NCBI RefSeq assembly: GCF_018224955.1
Contig: NZ_JAGTUU010000004.1
Coordinates: forward strand, 434,001 to 498,000
DNA from: Thetidibacter halocola
GTDB lineage: Bacteria > Pseudomonadota > Alphaproteobacteria > Rhodobacterales > Rhodobacteraceae
Direction of reading: 5' to 3'
Length of the DNA stretch: 64,000 nucleotides
The translations under genes and the position numbers were made by a program. The first letter of the stretch is position 1, and each line of letters begins with the position of its first letter. Positions 44,622 through 53,408 of this stretch are shown piece after piece. The notes below the pieces were generated by a model. It made no database searches. It worked only from the letters and a program-made list of their open reading frames with translations, and was not told where the DNA came from.

Positions 44622-45764
44622 ATGACCCAAACCCCGATGCTGTTCCGCCCGCTGACGCTGCGCGGGATCGAGACGCGCAACCGCGTGGTGATCTCGCCCA
44701 TGTGCCAGTATTCGGCGCATGAGGGGCATCTGGACGACTGGCATCTGGTCCATCTGGGCCGTTTCGCCATCGGCGGCGCGGGCATCGTCTTTGCCGAGGC
44801 GACCGCCGTGCAGAAGCGTGGGCGCATAACGCATGGCTGTCCCGGCCTTTGGACCGACAGTCAGATCCCCGGCCATGCACGTGTCGCGCAGTTCCTGTCG
44901 CGCAACGGCGCGATCCCGGCGATCCAGTTGGGCCATGCCGGGCGCAAGGCGGGCATGGAGCGGCCATGGTTCGGCAACGGCCCGCTGAACGATGCCGATT
45001 TCGACCGGGGCGACATGCCGTGGACCCCCGTGGGCGCCTCGCCCCTGCCGGTGGCCGAGGGTTGGCCGGTGCCGCAGGAACTGACGACCGGGGACATTGC
45101 CGTGCTGATCGACGATTACGTGGCGGCCACGAAACGCGCCATCGCGGCAGGATACCGGATCGTCGAGATCCACGGCGCGCATGGCTACCTGGTGCACAGC
45201 TTCCTGTCGCCGCTGTCGAACCACCGCACCGATGTCTATGGCGGCGACCTGGCCGGGCGGATGCGGCTGGCACTGGAGATCACTGAGGCGGTGCGCGCCG
45301 CCCTGCCGGACGACATGCCGCTGTTCTTCCGCACCTCCGCCGTCGATGGCACGCCCGAGGGATGGAGCCTCGACGACACCGTGGTGCTGGCGCGCGAGTT
45401 GAAGGCGCGCGGCGTCGACGTGATGGATTGCTCGTCCAGCGGGATCGCCGGAGCCGCGACCGCCTCGGGCGGGCAAAAGCGGCAGCCGGGATTCCAGGTG
45501 CCATATGCCGAGCGCGTGCGCCGCGACGCGGATATGCCGACCATGGCGGTCGGACTGATCACCCACCCGGTGCAGGCCGAGGCGATCCTGTCCGAGGGCC
45601 GCGCCGACCTGGTCGCCATCGCACGCGAGGCGCTGGCCAACCCGATGTGGGCGCTGCACGCCGCGCAGGCGCTGGGCCATGACACGACCTATGCCACATG
45701 GCCGGAACAGTCGGGTTGGTGGTTGGCAGGCCGCGACCGCACGTCGGAGCTCTACAAGCCCTGA
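44622..45764 (+). CDS. Old Yellow Enzyme family NADH:flavin oxidoreductase (YqjM/XenA class)
   Basis: The protein is 380 residues. LFRPLTLRGIETRNRVVISPMCQYSAHEG has the class II Cys; IQLGHAGRKAG carries the substrate-binding His pair, VEIHGAHGYLVHSFLSPLSNHRTDVYGG and ADLVAIAREALANP complete the FMN barrel. Reduces activated C=C bonds with NAD(P)H. Physiological substrate unknown. Confidence 0.93.
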   Translation: MTQTPMLFRPLTLRGIETRNRVVISPMCQYSAHEGHLDDWHLVHLGRFAIGGAGIVFAEATAVQKRGRITHGCPGLWTDSQIPGHARVAQFLSRNGAIPAIQLGHAGRKAGMERPWFGNGPLNDADFDRGDMPWTPVGASPLPVAEGWPVPQELTTGDIAVLIDDYVAATKRAIAAGYRIVEIHGAHGYLVHSFLSPLSNHRTDVYGGDLAGRMRLALEITEAVRAALPDDMPLFFRTSAVDGTPEGWSLDDTVVLARELKARGVDVMDCSSSGIAGAATASGGQKRQPGFQVPYAERVRRDADMPTMAVGLITHPVQAEAILSEGRADLVAIAREALANPMWALHAAQALGHDTTYATWPEQSGWWLAGRDRTSELYKP

Positions 45765-45937
45765 GGTCGCCCGCGTCTGTTCGGGTTTCCCGGTGCTCAA
45801 CCGGCGCGACGATGCAGGCGGCAGCCGGGACATGCGTCCGGTCCGCAATGCCCGGTCATGGTTCAGGCCCTGGGCCGCATTCACCAGGCCGGAGGCGGCA
45901 CCGTGCCTGACAATAGGCCGGGGCAGCGAACCCCGGC

Positions 45938-46451
45938 GTGGTAGGCGACATCGTGGGTGCGGGCACGGAGGTCTCCGGGTTTGGCAACGGCCCCGGCTCC
46001 AGTGCGCTGGTTGCGCAGCCGCTGTCCATCGTGGCGGAGAGGTATCTCGCCCCGGCCCGGATCGCGCAGCAGGCGGCGCGGCGGCGATCCTCTTGACCGA
46101 CCCGGGAGGTTGCCGAAAGCTGTTCTCCGAGGCGCTGGAAAACGTCGACATCATGCAGATCGAGGGCAAATGCCTATCAGGGAAGGATGGGTGTAACGCC
46201 ACCGGTTCGGCCTGATCCCGCCGGTGATGCCCGTGTACCAAAGCCAGATCCCCCATTTCCTCGGGTCGAACACCCGCGCGGCAACGGTCATCAGGGCGAT
46301 CACCAGCGGCGGCATCGGGGTGATGATCGCGCAGGCGATCCAGACCCGGAAGGACCGGGAGGAACTCAGCTATTGCATCGGGGCGCTTCTGATCGCGAGC
46401 AACTGGTTCCCGGGCAGGCTGCGCGCGCGGTTGATCGAGCGGACCGGTTGA
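45938..46451 (+). pseudogene. phnE: Remnant of a PhnE-like phosphonate ABC permease
   Basis: Three pieces in three frames together read like a shrunken PhnE: GDIVGAGTEVSGFGNGPGS with LVAQPLSIVAERYLAPARIAQQ (from 45941, ends at a TGA near 46094); RKLFSEALENVDIMQIEG (from about 46081, another frame); and RHRFGLIPPVMPVYQSQ, then TRAATVIRAITSGGIGVMIAQAIQTRK (from 46197, third frame) to the stop at 46449-46451. KLFSEAxENVD and RAATVxGxxxxGGIG are hallmark PhnE residues. At least two frameshifts and missing helices make it nonfunctional. The 173 bases before it (45765-45937) hold nothing recognisable. No phnC or phnD is present. Confidence 0.75.
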
Positions 46452-47034
46452 TGGCGCGGCTGAAGGCCGACGCGCCGGTCATCCATGACGGCTGCACGAT
46501 AACCGACTGCCGTTTCGGCGCCTTTGTCGAGATCGGCCCAGGCAGCCGAATCCAGCACAGCGCATTCGGCACTACAGCTATTGCGACCGTTTTGCCAACA
46601 TCGCTGCCATCGTGCGGGTCGGCGCGACGGACCATCCGCTGCACACCCCCGCCTGTCACCACTTTCTCTATCGCTCGCTGGATTACTGGGACGATGCGGA
46701 TATCGACGAGGATTTCCTTGCCCATCGCCGGTCACGCCGGGCCCGGATCGGGCATGACACCTGGATCGGACATGGCGCGATGATCAAGCCGCAGGTGACC
46801 TTGGGTGACGGCGCGGTTGTAGCGTCGGGCGCGGTGGTGACAAGGGACGTGGCCCGCTACATGATCGTCGCCGGCACCCCGGACAGGGTGCTGCGCCCGC
46901 GCCAGCCGCCCGAGATCGCCGAATGTCTGGTCGCCCTGGCCTGGTGGGACTGGTCGCTTGACGCGCTGCGCATGGCGCCGGAGGATTTCCGCGAGCTGTC
47001 CGCTGAGGCCTTTCTGGACCGTCATGACGGCTAG
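46451..47034 (+). pseudogene. Frameshifted LbH acetyltransferase of the phosphonate locus
   Basis: The ATG overlaps the permease remnant stop (TGATG). The first frame gives MARLKADAPVIHDGCTITD and CRFGAFVEIGPGSRIQHSAFG, then breaks at about 46570; the next frame continues HYSYCDRFANIAAIVRVGATDHPL and RIGHDTWIGHGAMI to 47034. Restoring one G (GGCAC to GGCGAC) would give FGDYSYCDRF, so a single-base deletion is the likely lesion. About a dozen residues of the hexapeptide repeat (between FANIA and the expected GKFxNIA) also look deleted. Relatives are XAT-type left-handed-helix acetyltransferases common in phn operons. The 3' end overlaps the convergent phnF stop. Confidence 0.78.
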
Positions 47035-47744
47035 AGCGTCAGCGTCACGCGGTCGCCCGCGAACCAGGTCCGCCCGTATTCAACCGGCAAGTCTGCGTCG
47101 TCGACGTTGACCGCCGTCGACCGCAGCAGTGGGTCGCCCTCGCGCAGGTGCAGGTGCAGCGCCTGCGTGGCGTCCGCCGCGACGGCCGTCAGCCTTGTCG
47201 AGGCGCGGGTGTAATCGTCGACGCCCACGCGCCGCAGGGCCTCTGTCACGCTGCTGGTCGCGGCCAGGGCGGTATCAATGCCCGGCAAACGGGCGCGAGG
47301 AAAGACGCTTTCGAAAGAGGCGATGGGCTGGCCATCGGCCAGCGAGAGGCCGTGCCAGGCGCAGACCGGATCGCCCGTCGCAATGCGCAGCGCCTGCGCC
47401 TCGCCCTCTGTCGCGGCGCGCAGTTCGACTTGCAAGACGCGCTTTTCCGGCCTCCGGCCCGCTGCCACCAGGTTCTCGTGAAAGCGCACCCGCTTGCCGA
47501 TCGGGTAATCCGTCGGCGTCGCAGCGACAAAGACGCCAGAGCCGCGCCGCGTCCGCACCAGCCCCTCTTCGGCCAGGTGCGACAGGCCGTGGCGCACCGT
47601 GTGGCGGTTCACGCCGAAGCGGGCGGCCAGCGCCGCCTCGGTCGGCAGCTTGTCGCCCGGGGCGTAGCGCCCCTCGGCCATGTCGTCGCGCAGGGCTTGG
47701 GCGATGGCCTGCCACAAGGGGGTCCTGTTAGGCAAAATTAACAC
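47031..47744 (-). CDS. phnF: GntR/HutC-family regulator of phosphonate genes
   Basis: The protein is 237 residues. The winged helix (TPLWQAIAQALRDDMAEGRYAPGD and FGVNRHTVRHGLSHLAEEGLVRTRRGSG) is followed by a UTRA effector domain (about 85-230). The start is uncertain: GTG 47744 has its purine block too close, and TTG 47735 fits the family length better. PhnF-type proteins usually repress phn genes. It faces phnG across 73 bases that hold the tandem TGTATAGT element. Confidence 0.9.
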   Translation of the reverse strand: MLILPNRTPLWQAIAQALRDDMAEGRYAPGDKLPTEAALAARFGVNRHTVRHGLSHLAEEGLVRTRRGSGVFVAATPTDYPIGKRVRFHENLVAAGRRPEKRVLQVELRAATEGEAQALRIATGDPVCAWHGLSLADGQPIASFESVFPRARLPGIDTALAATSSVTEALRRVGVDDYTRASTRLTAVAADATQALHLHLREGDPLLRSTAVNVDDADLPVEYGRTWFAGDRVTLTL

Positions 47745-47782
47745 TTCTCCTGTCGCACCGGGCGCGCGTTTCTGTCATAATG

Positions 47783-47798
47783 TGTATAGTTGTATAGT
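47783..47798. promoter_or_regulatory. Tandem TGTATAGT element, candidate PhnF site or phn promoter
   Basis: TGTATAGT occurs twice head-to-tail without a gap (47783-47790, 47791-47798), 20 bases before the phnG ATG, in the only stretch of low G+C between phnF and phnG. Its place suggests PhnF binding or overlap with the -10 region. No Pho box was identified with confidence. Confidence 0.5.
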
Positions 47799-47817
47799 AT
47801 CTGGAAGAGTTGTCGAG

Positions 47818-48273
47818 ATGATAGACGACGCCGACCCGAACGCCCCGCGCAAGGCCTGGATGGGCCTGCTGGCCCGTGCGCCCGCAGAGCGCCTGGCGGC
47901 GCTGCTGGATGCGCGCGGCCCGCGCCCAGCGATGACATGGCTGCGGACGCCCGAACTGGGTAGCGTCATGGTGCGTGGAAGGGCGGGCGGCACCGGCGCG
48001 CCATTCAACCTGGGCGAAATGACGGTCACGCGCTGCGCCCTGCGCCTGCCCTGCGGCACCGTGGGTCATGCCTACGTGCAGGGCCGCGACAAGGCCAAGG
48101 CCGAGGCGGCGGCGATCGTCGATGCGCTGATGCAGACCGGGGCCGCCGAGGCGGTGCGGCGCGCCATCCTCGATCCGCTGGCGCAAGAGGATGCCGGCCG
48201 CCGCGAGGCTCGCGCTGCACGGGCCGCCGCCACCAAGGTCGATTTCTTCACCGTGGTCCGGGGAGAGGATTGA
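47818..48273 (+). CDS. phnG: C-P lyase subunit PhnG
   Basis: The protein is 151 residues. RKAWMGLLARAPAERLAALL, FNLGEMTVTRCALRL and VGHAYVQGRDKAKAEAAAIVDAL are typical. PhnG is part of the PhnGHIJ core complex and helps PhnI attach the phosphonate to ribose. First gene of the operon; its stop overlaps the phnH start by one base (TGATG). Confidence 0.96.
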   Translation: MIDDADPNAPRKAWMGLLARAPAERLAALLDARGPRPAMTWLRTPELGSVMVRGRAGGTGAPFNLGEMTVTRCALRLPCGTVGHAYVQGRDKAKAEAAAIVDALMQTGAAEAVRRAILDPLAQEDAGRREARAARAAATKVDFFTVVRGED

Positions 48274-48863
48274 TGCAGACCCACGCGCTCGAGGGGGGGT
48301 TCACCGATCCCGCAACCGCTGCCGCCCATGCCTTTCGCGCCGTGATGGAGGCGATGGCCCGCCCCGGCACGATCCACCGGCTGACCGGAGCGATGCCGCC
48401 TGCGCCGCTGTCGCCCGCCGCCGGCGCCGCGCTGCTGACGCTCTGCGACACCGACACGCCGCTGCACCTGGCCGGTGAGGCGGATTGCCCGGCATTGCGC
48501 GACTGGATCGCCTTTCACACCGGCGCGCCGCTGGTGGAGCCCGGGCAGGCAATGCTCGCCCTGGGACCATGGCAGGCGCTGGCGCCTCTGTCGGCCTATC
48601 CCGTGGGTACGCCCGAGTATCCCGACCGGTCGGCAACGCTGATCGTCGAGTGCCCCGCCCTGGAGCCGAAGGGCGCGACCCTGCGCGGCCCCGGCATCCG
48701 CGACACCACCGCGCTGTCCCTGCCCGAGACCGAGGCGTTCCGAGCCAACCGCGCGCTGTTCCCGCTGGGGCTGGATTTCCTGTTCACCTGCGGCGACCGC
48801 ATCGCGGCACTGCCGCGCACAACTCTGGCAAGCGCGCCGTCCGGCGCAACGGAGGATCTGTAG
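48273..48863 (+). CDS. phnH: C-P lyase subunit PhnH
   Basis: The protein is 196 residues with GGAGAGG before the ATG. GFTDPATAAAHAFRAVMEAMARPGTIHRL is the family opening and TCGDRIAALPRTT the ending. A PLP-transferase-like fold without the lysine, structural in the core complex. Directly abuts phnI. Confidence 0.96.
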   Translation: MQTHALEGGFTDPATAAAHAFRAVMEAMARPGTIHRLTGAMPPAPLSPAAGAALLTLCDTDTPLHLAGEADCPALRDWIAFHTGAPLVEPGQAMLALGPWQALAPLSAYPVGTPEYPDRSATLIVECPALEPKGATLRGPGIRDTTALSLPETEAFRANRALFPLGLDFLFTCGDRIAALPRTTLASAPSGATEDL

Positions 48864-49952
48864 ATGTATGTCGCGGTCAAGGGCGGCGAGCGCGCCATCG
48901 GGAATGCCCATGCCTGGCTGGCCGAGGAACGGCGCGGCGACACGGCGGTGGCCGAGCTGTCCGTGGCGCAGATCCGCGAGCAACTGACGCTGGCGGTCAA
49001 CCGGGTGATGGCCGAGGGCTCGCTCTACGATCGCGACCTTGCCGCGCTGGCGATCAAGCAGGCGCGAGGCGACCTGATCGAGGCGATCTTCCTGATCCGC
49101 GCCTATCGCACCACCCTGCCCCGCCTTGGCGCGTCGATCCCGGTGGACACCGCTGCAATGGCCTGCGACCGGCGCATCAGCGCGACCTTCAAGGACCTGC
49201 CGGGCGGGCAGGTCCTAGGGCCGACCTTCGACTACACGCACCGCCTGCTGGATTTCAAACTCGCCGCCGAGGGCGCGGTGCCAGAGGCACCGCTGCGCGC
49301 GGCAGAGTCCGGCCCGGTGCCGCATGTCGCGGGCTTCCTGAATCGCGAAGGCCTGATCGAAGAGGCGCCGCAAGACGACACGCCGCCCCCGGACCTGACC
49401 CGCGAACCGCTGGCCATGCCGGCAGACCGCGCCCTGCGCCTTCAGGCACTGGCCCGCGCGGACGAGGGCTTCACCCTTGGCATGGCTTACTCCACCCAGC
49501 GCGGCTATGCCCGCACCCACGCCTTTGTCGGCGAGTTGCGCATCGGCACCGTCGCCGTCGAAATGGACATCCCCGAGCTGGGTTTCGCCATCGAGATCGG
49601 CGAGATCACCCTGACCGAATGCGAGACCGTGAACCAGTTCAAGGGATCAAAGACCGAGCCGCCGCAATTCACCCGTGGCTACGGCCTTGTCTTCGGCCAG
49701 ACAGAGCGCAAGGCGATCTCGATGGCGCTGGTGGACCGGGCGCTGCGCTGGCAGGAACTGGGCGAGGATGACCAGGGCGCCCCCGCCCAGGACGCGGAGT
49801 TCGTGCTGTATCACGGCGACAACATCCAGGCGACGGGCTTCCTCGAGCACATCAAGCTGCCGCATTACGTCGACTTCCAGTCCGAGCTTGAACTGGTGCG
49901 CAAGCTGCGGCGCGAGGCTGGGGCGGATGCTGCGAAGGAGGCGGTGCAATGA
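48864..49952 (+). CDS. phnI: C-P lyase subunit PhnI (nucleosidase/transferase)
   Basis: The protein is 362 residues. MYVAVKGGERAIGNAHAWLAEERRG, VNRVMAEGSLYDRDLAALAIKQARGDLIEAIFLIRAYR and GYGLVFGQTERKAISMALVDRAL are diagnostic. PhnI exchanges the adenine of ATP for the phosphonate, giving the ribose-1-phosphonate triphosphate. Its end overlaps an inserted HAD gene (ATGA). Confidence 0.97.
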   Translation: MYVAVKGGERAIGNAHAWLAEERRGDTAVAELSVAQIREQLTLAVNRVMAEGSLYDRDLAALAIKQARGDLIEAIFLIRAYRTTLPRLGASIPVDTAAMACDRRISATFKDLPGGQVLGPTFDYTHRLLDFKLAAEGAVPEAPLRAAESGPVPHVAGFLNREGLIEEAPQDDTPPPDLTREPLAMPADRALRLQALARADEGFTLGMAYSTQRGYARTHAFVGELRIGTVAVEMDIPELGFAIEIGEITLTECETVNQFKGSKTEPPQFTRGYGLVFGQTERKAISMALVDRALRWQELGEDDQGAPAQDAEFVLYHGDNIQATGFLEHIKLPHYVDFQSELELVRKLRREAGADAAKEAVQ

Positions 49953-50545
49953 CCACCATCGTCTTCGACATCGGCAACGTTCTGGTGCGCTGGGATCCCC
50001 GCGCGGCCTTCCGCTCGGCCCTTGGCAGCGATGCCGAGGTCGACGCCTTCCTGGACCGGACCGGCTTTTTCGCCCGCAATCATCGTGCCGATGCCGGCGA
50101 AACCTTTGCCGCGCTGGCGCAGGAACTCGACGATCCTCGTGATCGCGCCCTTCTGGCGGGCTATGTCGATTGCTACGGCCTGACCATCCGCGAGCCGATC
50201 GAGGGCACATGGGCGCTGATCGACCGGCTGCGGCGGCGCGGCCATGCGCTGCACGCCATCACGAACTGGTCGGCCGAGAACTGGGACACCGGGCTGGCGC
50301 TTCATCCCCGCCTTCGGGAGGCGTTCGGGGTCACCATCGTCTCGGGCCAGGAACGCATCATCAAGCCTGACAGGGCGATCTTCGATCTGCTCTGCGACAG
50401 GGCGGGCGTCGTCGCGCAGGACTGCCTGTTCATCGATGACAGTCCCGCCAATGTCGACGGCGCGCGGGCGGCGGGCTGGCAGGCGCATCATTTCACCACG
50501 CCCGAGGCGCTGGAGGCGGACCTGACGCAAAGGGGGTTGCTGTGA
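49949..50545 (+). CDS. HAD-superfamily phosphatase (YihX-like) inside the phn operon
   Basis: The protein is 198 residues. The motif I nucleophile is in FDIGNVLV (Asp6; Gly replaces the second Asp, as in YihX-type enzymes), motif II is Thr/Asn in AITNWSAENW, motif III Lys in RIIKPDRAIFDLL, motif IV DD in FIDDSPANVDGARAAG. It overlaps phnI by four bases and phnJ by four, so it is an integral, coupled operon member where most phn operons go straight from phnI to phnJ. Likely substrate: a phosphorylated sugar or nucleotide by-product of the pathway, an inference. Confidence 0.9.
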   Translation: MTTIVFDIGNVLVRWDPRAAFRSALGSDAEVDAFLDRTGFFARNHRADAGETFAALAQELDDPRDRALLAGYVDCYGLTIREPIEGTWALIDRLRRRGHALHAITNWSAENWDTGLALHPRLREAFGVTIVSGQERIIKPDRAIFDLLCDRAGVVAQDCLFIDDSPANVDGARAAGWQAHHFTTPEALEADLTQRGLL

Positions 50546-51399
50546 CCGAAACGGCCTACAACTTCGCCTATCTCGACGAACAGACCAAGCGGATGATCCG
50601 CCGCGCGCTGCTCAAGGCGTTGGCGATTCCCGGCTACCAAGTGCCGTTTGCCAGCCGCGAGATGCCCATGCCCTATGGCTGGGGCACGGGCGGTGTGCAG
50701 GTCTCGGCGGCTGTGCTGACGCCTGATGACGTGCTGAAGGTGATCGACCAGGGCGCCGACGACACGACCAACGCCGTCTCGATCCGCAGCTTCTTCCAGC
50801 GCACGGCAGGGGTTGCGACCACGACCCGGACGCAGGAGGCGACCGTCATCCAGACCCGCCACCGCATCCCCGAGGTGCCGCTGACCGAGGGGCAGATCCT
50901 GGTCTACCAGGTCCCGATCCCGGAACCCTTGCGCTTTCTCGAGCCGCGCGAAAGCGAGACGCGCAAGATGCACGCGCTCGAGGACTACGGGCTGATGCAT
51001 GTGAAACTTTACGAGGACATCAGCCGCCACGGCCATATCGCCACCGCCTACGCCTACCCCGTCCGCGTCGAGGCACGCTATGTCATGGATCCGTCGCCGA
51101 TCCCGAAATTCGACAACCCGAAACTGGGCGACTGCCCCGCCATCCAACTGTTCGGCGCGGGACGCGAGCAGCGCCTCTATGCGCTGCCGCCCTGGACGCA
51201 GGTGGTCAGCCTCGACTTCGAGGATCACCCGTTCGAGCCGTCCAAGGCGGATCATCCCTGCGGCCTGTGTGGCGCGACCGACAGCTATCTCGACGAGGTT
51301 ATCGTGGACGATGTGGGCGGGCGGATGTTCGTCTGTTCCGACACCGACTATTGCGAGGCGCGGCAGGCGCAGGGCCATCGCGGAAAGGACGCGGCATGA
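50542..51399 (+). CDS. phnJ: C-P lyase catalytic subunit PhnJ (radical SAM-type)
   Basis: The protein is 285 residues from a GTG that overlaps the HAD stop. The Gly radical region (PYGWGTGGVQVSAA) and the four-cysteine cluster site are intact: Cys240, Cys243, Cys265 and Cys271 (HPCGLCGATD; MFVCSDTDYC). PhnJ uses a 4Fe-4S cluster and S-adenosylmethionine to break the C-P bond of ribose-1-phosphonate phosphate, releasing alkane and the cyclic ribose phosphate. All key residues present, so it should be active. Confidence 0.97.
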   Translation: MTETAYNFAYLDEQTKRMIRRALLKALAIPGYQVPFASREMPMPYGWGTGGVQVSAAVLTPDDVLKVIDQGADDTTNAVSIRSFFQRTAGVATTTRTQEATVIQTRHRIPEVPLTEGQILVYQVPIPEPLRFLEPRESETRKMHALEDYGLMHVKLYEDISRHGHIATAYAYPVRVEARYVMDPSPIPKFDNPKLGDCPAIQLFGAGREQRLYALPPWTQVVSLDFEDHPFEPSKADHPCGLCGATDSYLDEVIVDDVGGRMFVCSDTDYCEARQAQGHRGKDAA

Positions 51400-52172
51400 G
51401 CTATACGCCCCTTCTTTCGGTGCGCGGAATCGGCAAGCGCTATGGCGCGCATGTCGGCTGCATCGATGTCAGCTTTGACCTCTGGCCGGGCGAGGTCATG
51501 GGGATCGTGGGCGAAAGCGGCTCTGGCAAGTCGACGCTGCTGAACTGCATGGCCGGGCACCTGGTGCCGGATGCCGGTCAGGTGATCTTTGACACCCGCG
51601 CCGACGGCCCGCGCGACACCGTCACCATGAGCGAGCCCGAGCGGCGGATGCTGGGCCGCACCGACTGGGCCTTTGTCCACCAGCACGCCCGCGACGGGTT
51701 ACGCATGGGCGTCAGCGCCGGTGGCAACGTGGGCGAACGCCTGATGGCGGTGGGCGCGCGGCATTACGGAGACATCCGCGGCAAGGCGACGGACTGGCTG
51801 GAGCGGGTCGAGATTGACCCGGGCCGCATCGACGACCGCCCCTCGACCTTTTCGGGGGGCATGCAGCAGCGGTTGCAGATCGCGCGGAACCTGGTGACCG
51901 GGCCGCGACTGGTCTTCATGGACGAGCCCACCGGCGGGCTGGACGTGAGCGTGCAGGCACGCCTGCTGGACCTGCTGCGCGGCCTGGTGCGCGACATGGG
52001 ACTTTCGGCGGTGATCGTGACGCATGACCTGGCCGTGGTGCGCCTGCTGGCGGACCAGCTGATGGTGATGAAATCGGGTCGCGTGGTCGAGGCCGGGCTG
52101 ACCGACCAGGTGCTGGACGACCCGCAGCATGGCTATACGCAGTTGCTGGTCTCCAGCGTATTGCAGGTATGA
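51396..52172 (+). CDS. phnK: C-P lyase accessory ATPase PhnK
   Basis: The protein is 258 residues, ATG overlapping the phnJ stop. ABC ATPase with Walker A GESGSGKSTLL, signature TFSGGMQQRLQIARNL and Walker B RLVFMDEPTGGLDVS. In E. coli PhnK docks on PhnJ and couples ATP hydrolysis to the complex; it is not a transporter. QHARDGLRMGVSAGGNVGERL is PhnK-specific. Confidence 0.96.
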   Translation: MSYTPLLSVRGIGKRYGAHVGCIDVSFDLWPGEVMGIVGESGSGKSTLLNCMAGHLVPDAGQVIFDTRADGPRDTVTMSEPERRMLGRTDWAFVHQHARDGLRMGVSAGGNVGERLMAVGARHYGDIRGKATDWLERVEIDPGRIDDRPSTFSGGMQQRLQIARNLVTGPRLVFMDEPTGGLDVSVQARLLDLLRGLVRDMGLSAVIVTHDLAVVRLLADQLMVMKSGRVVEAGLTDQVLDDPQHGYTQLLVSSVLQV

Positions 52173-52182
52173 GGAGTCGGCC

Positions 52183-52866
52183 ATGATCGAGATCGAGAAC
52201 CTGTCAAAGACCTTCACCCTGCACAATCAGGGCGGCGCGGTCCTTCGCGTGATCGAAGCGGCGCGACTGTCGGTGGCGCCCGGCGAATGCGTCGCCCTGA
52301 CCGGCGCGAGCGGCGCGGGCAAGTCCACGCTGATGCGGATGATCTACGGCAATTACCGCGCCGCCTCTGGCCGTATCCTGGTGGGCGGCGTCGACGTGGC
52401 GCGGGCCGAGCCGCGCGCAATCATCCGGTTGCGACGCGAGACGCTGGGTTACGTCAGCCAGTTCCTGCGCGTCGTGCCGCGCGTGCCGACGCTGGACGTG
52501 GTGGCCGAACCGTTGCGCGCGGTGGGCGTGCCGGTGGAGGACGCGCGAGAGCGGGCGCGCGGATTGCTGGCCCGGCTGAACATCCCGGAGCGGCTGTGGA
52601 GCCTGTCCCCCACGACCTTCTCGGGCGGCGAGCAGCAACGCGTCAACATCGCGCGCGGGTTTGCCCATCCCTATCCCGCCCTTCTGCTGGACGAACCCAC
52701 CGCCAGCCTCGACACCGCCAATCGCGAGGTCGTGCTAAGGCTGATCGAGGAGGCCAAGGCGCGGGGCGCGGCGATGATCGGCATCTTCCACGACGAGGCG
52801 GCGCGCGCCCGGGTCTGCGACCGCGAGATCGATGTCAGCCGTTTTGCCCCGGCGCGGGCGGCATGA
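52183..52866 (+). CDS. phnL: C-P lyase accessory ATPase PhnL
   Basis: The protein is 227 residues from ATG 52183, with GAGGAG upstream; the longer frame overlaps phnK. ABC ATPase: Walker A GASGAGKSTLM, signature FSGGEQQRVNIARG, Walker B ALLLDEPTASLD. YVSQFLRVVPRVPTLDVV is PhnL-like. Binds on PhnK in the structurally known complex. Confidence 0.95.
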   Translation: MIEIENLSKTFTLHNQGGAVLRVIEAARLSVAPGECVALTGASGAGKSTLMRMIYGNYRAASGRILVGGVDVARAEPRAIIRLRRETLGYVSQFLRVVPRVPTLDVVAEPLRAVGVPVEDARERARGLLARLNIPERLWSLSPTTFSGGEQQRVNIARGFAHPYPALLLDEPTASLDTANREVVLRLIEEAKARGAAMIGIFHDEAARARVCDREIDVSRFAPARAA

Positions 52867-53408
52867 GCGACGGTTGGCTGATCGCTGTGGTCGGGCCTTC
52901 GGGCGTCGGCAAGGATTCGGTCATGGCGGGGATCGCGACGCGTGCGCCGGGCATCCGGCCGGTGCGGCGGGTCATCACCCGCGCGCCGGACCCGGACGGC
53001 GAAGACCATGAGCCCATGACGCCCGACGCCTTTTCCGAGTCCGTGGCGCGGGGCGCCTTTTGCCTGCATTGGGACGCACATGGCCTGAGCTACGGCATCC
53101 CAGCCCCGGTTCTAGCGGATGTCCGGGGCGGCGCGAACCGGTTGGCGAACCTGTCGCGCGGTGTCCTGAGGCAGGCCGCAAAGGTGTTTCCGCGCCTTCT
53201 GGTCCTGCACATCACCGCCGCGCCCGAGGTTCTGGCCGCGCGGCTGGCAGGGCGCGGGCGGGAAAGCGCCGACGAGATCGCGGGACGGCTTGCGCAGGCG
53301 CCGCGGCCGTTGCCGCCCGGCCTGAATGTCGTCACCATCGTCAATGACGGCCCGCTGGACGATACCGTGACGCGGGCGCTGGCGGCGATTCAACCGGTGA
53401 GGGCGTAG
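52863..53408 (+). CDS. phnN: Ribose 1,5-bisphosphokinase
   Basis: The protein is 181 residues, ATG overlapping the phnL stop. P-loop kinase of the guanylate-kinase fold: VVGPSGVGKDSVM, then RVITRAPDPDGEDHEPMT and GLSYGIP. It phosphorylates ribose 1,5-bisphosphate to PRPP, returning the pathway product to nucleotide metabolism. Its last 19 bases overlap the convergent DUF1045 gene. Confidence 0.93.
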   Translation: MSDGWLIAVVGPSGVGKDSVMAGIATRAPGIRPVRRVITRAPDPDGEDHEPMTPDAFSESVARGAFCLHWDAHGLSYGIPAPVLADVRGGANRLANLSRGVLRQAAKVFPRLLVLHITAAPEVLAARLAGRGRESADEIAGRLAQAPRPLPPGLNVVTIVNDGPLDDTVTRALAAIQPVRA

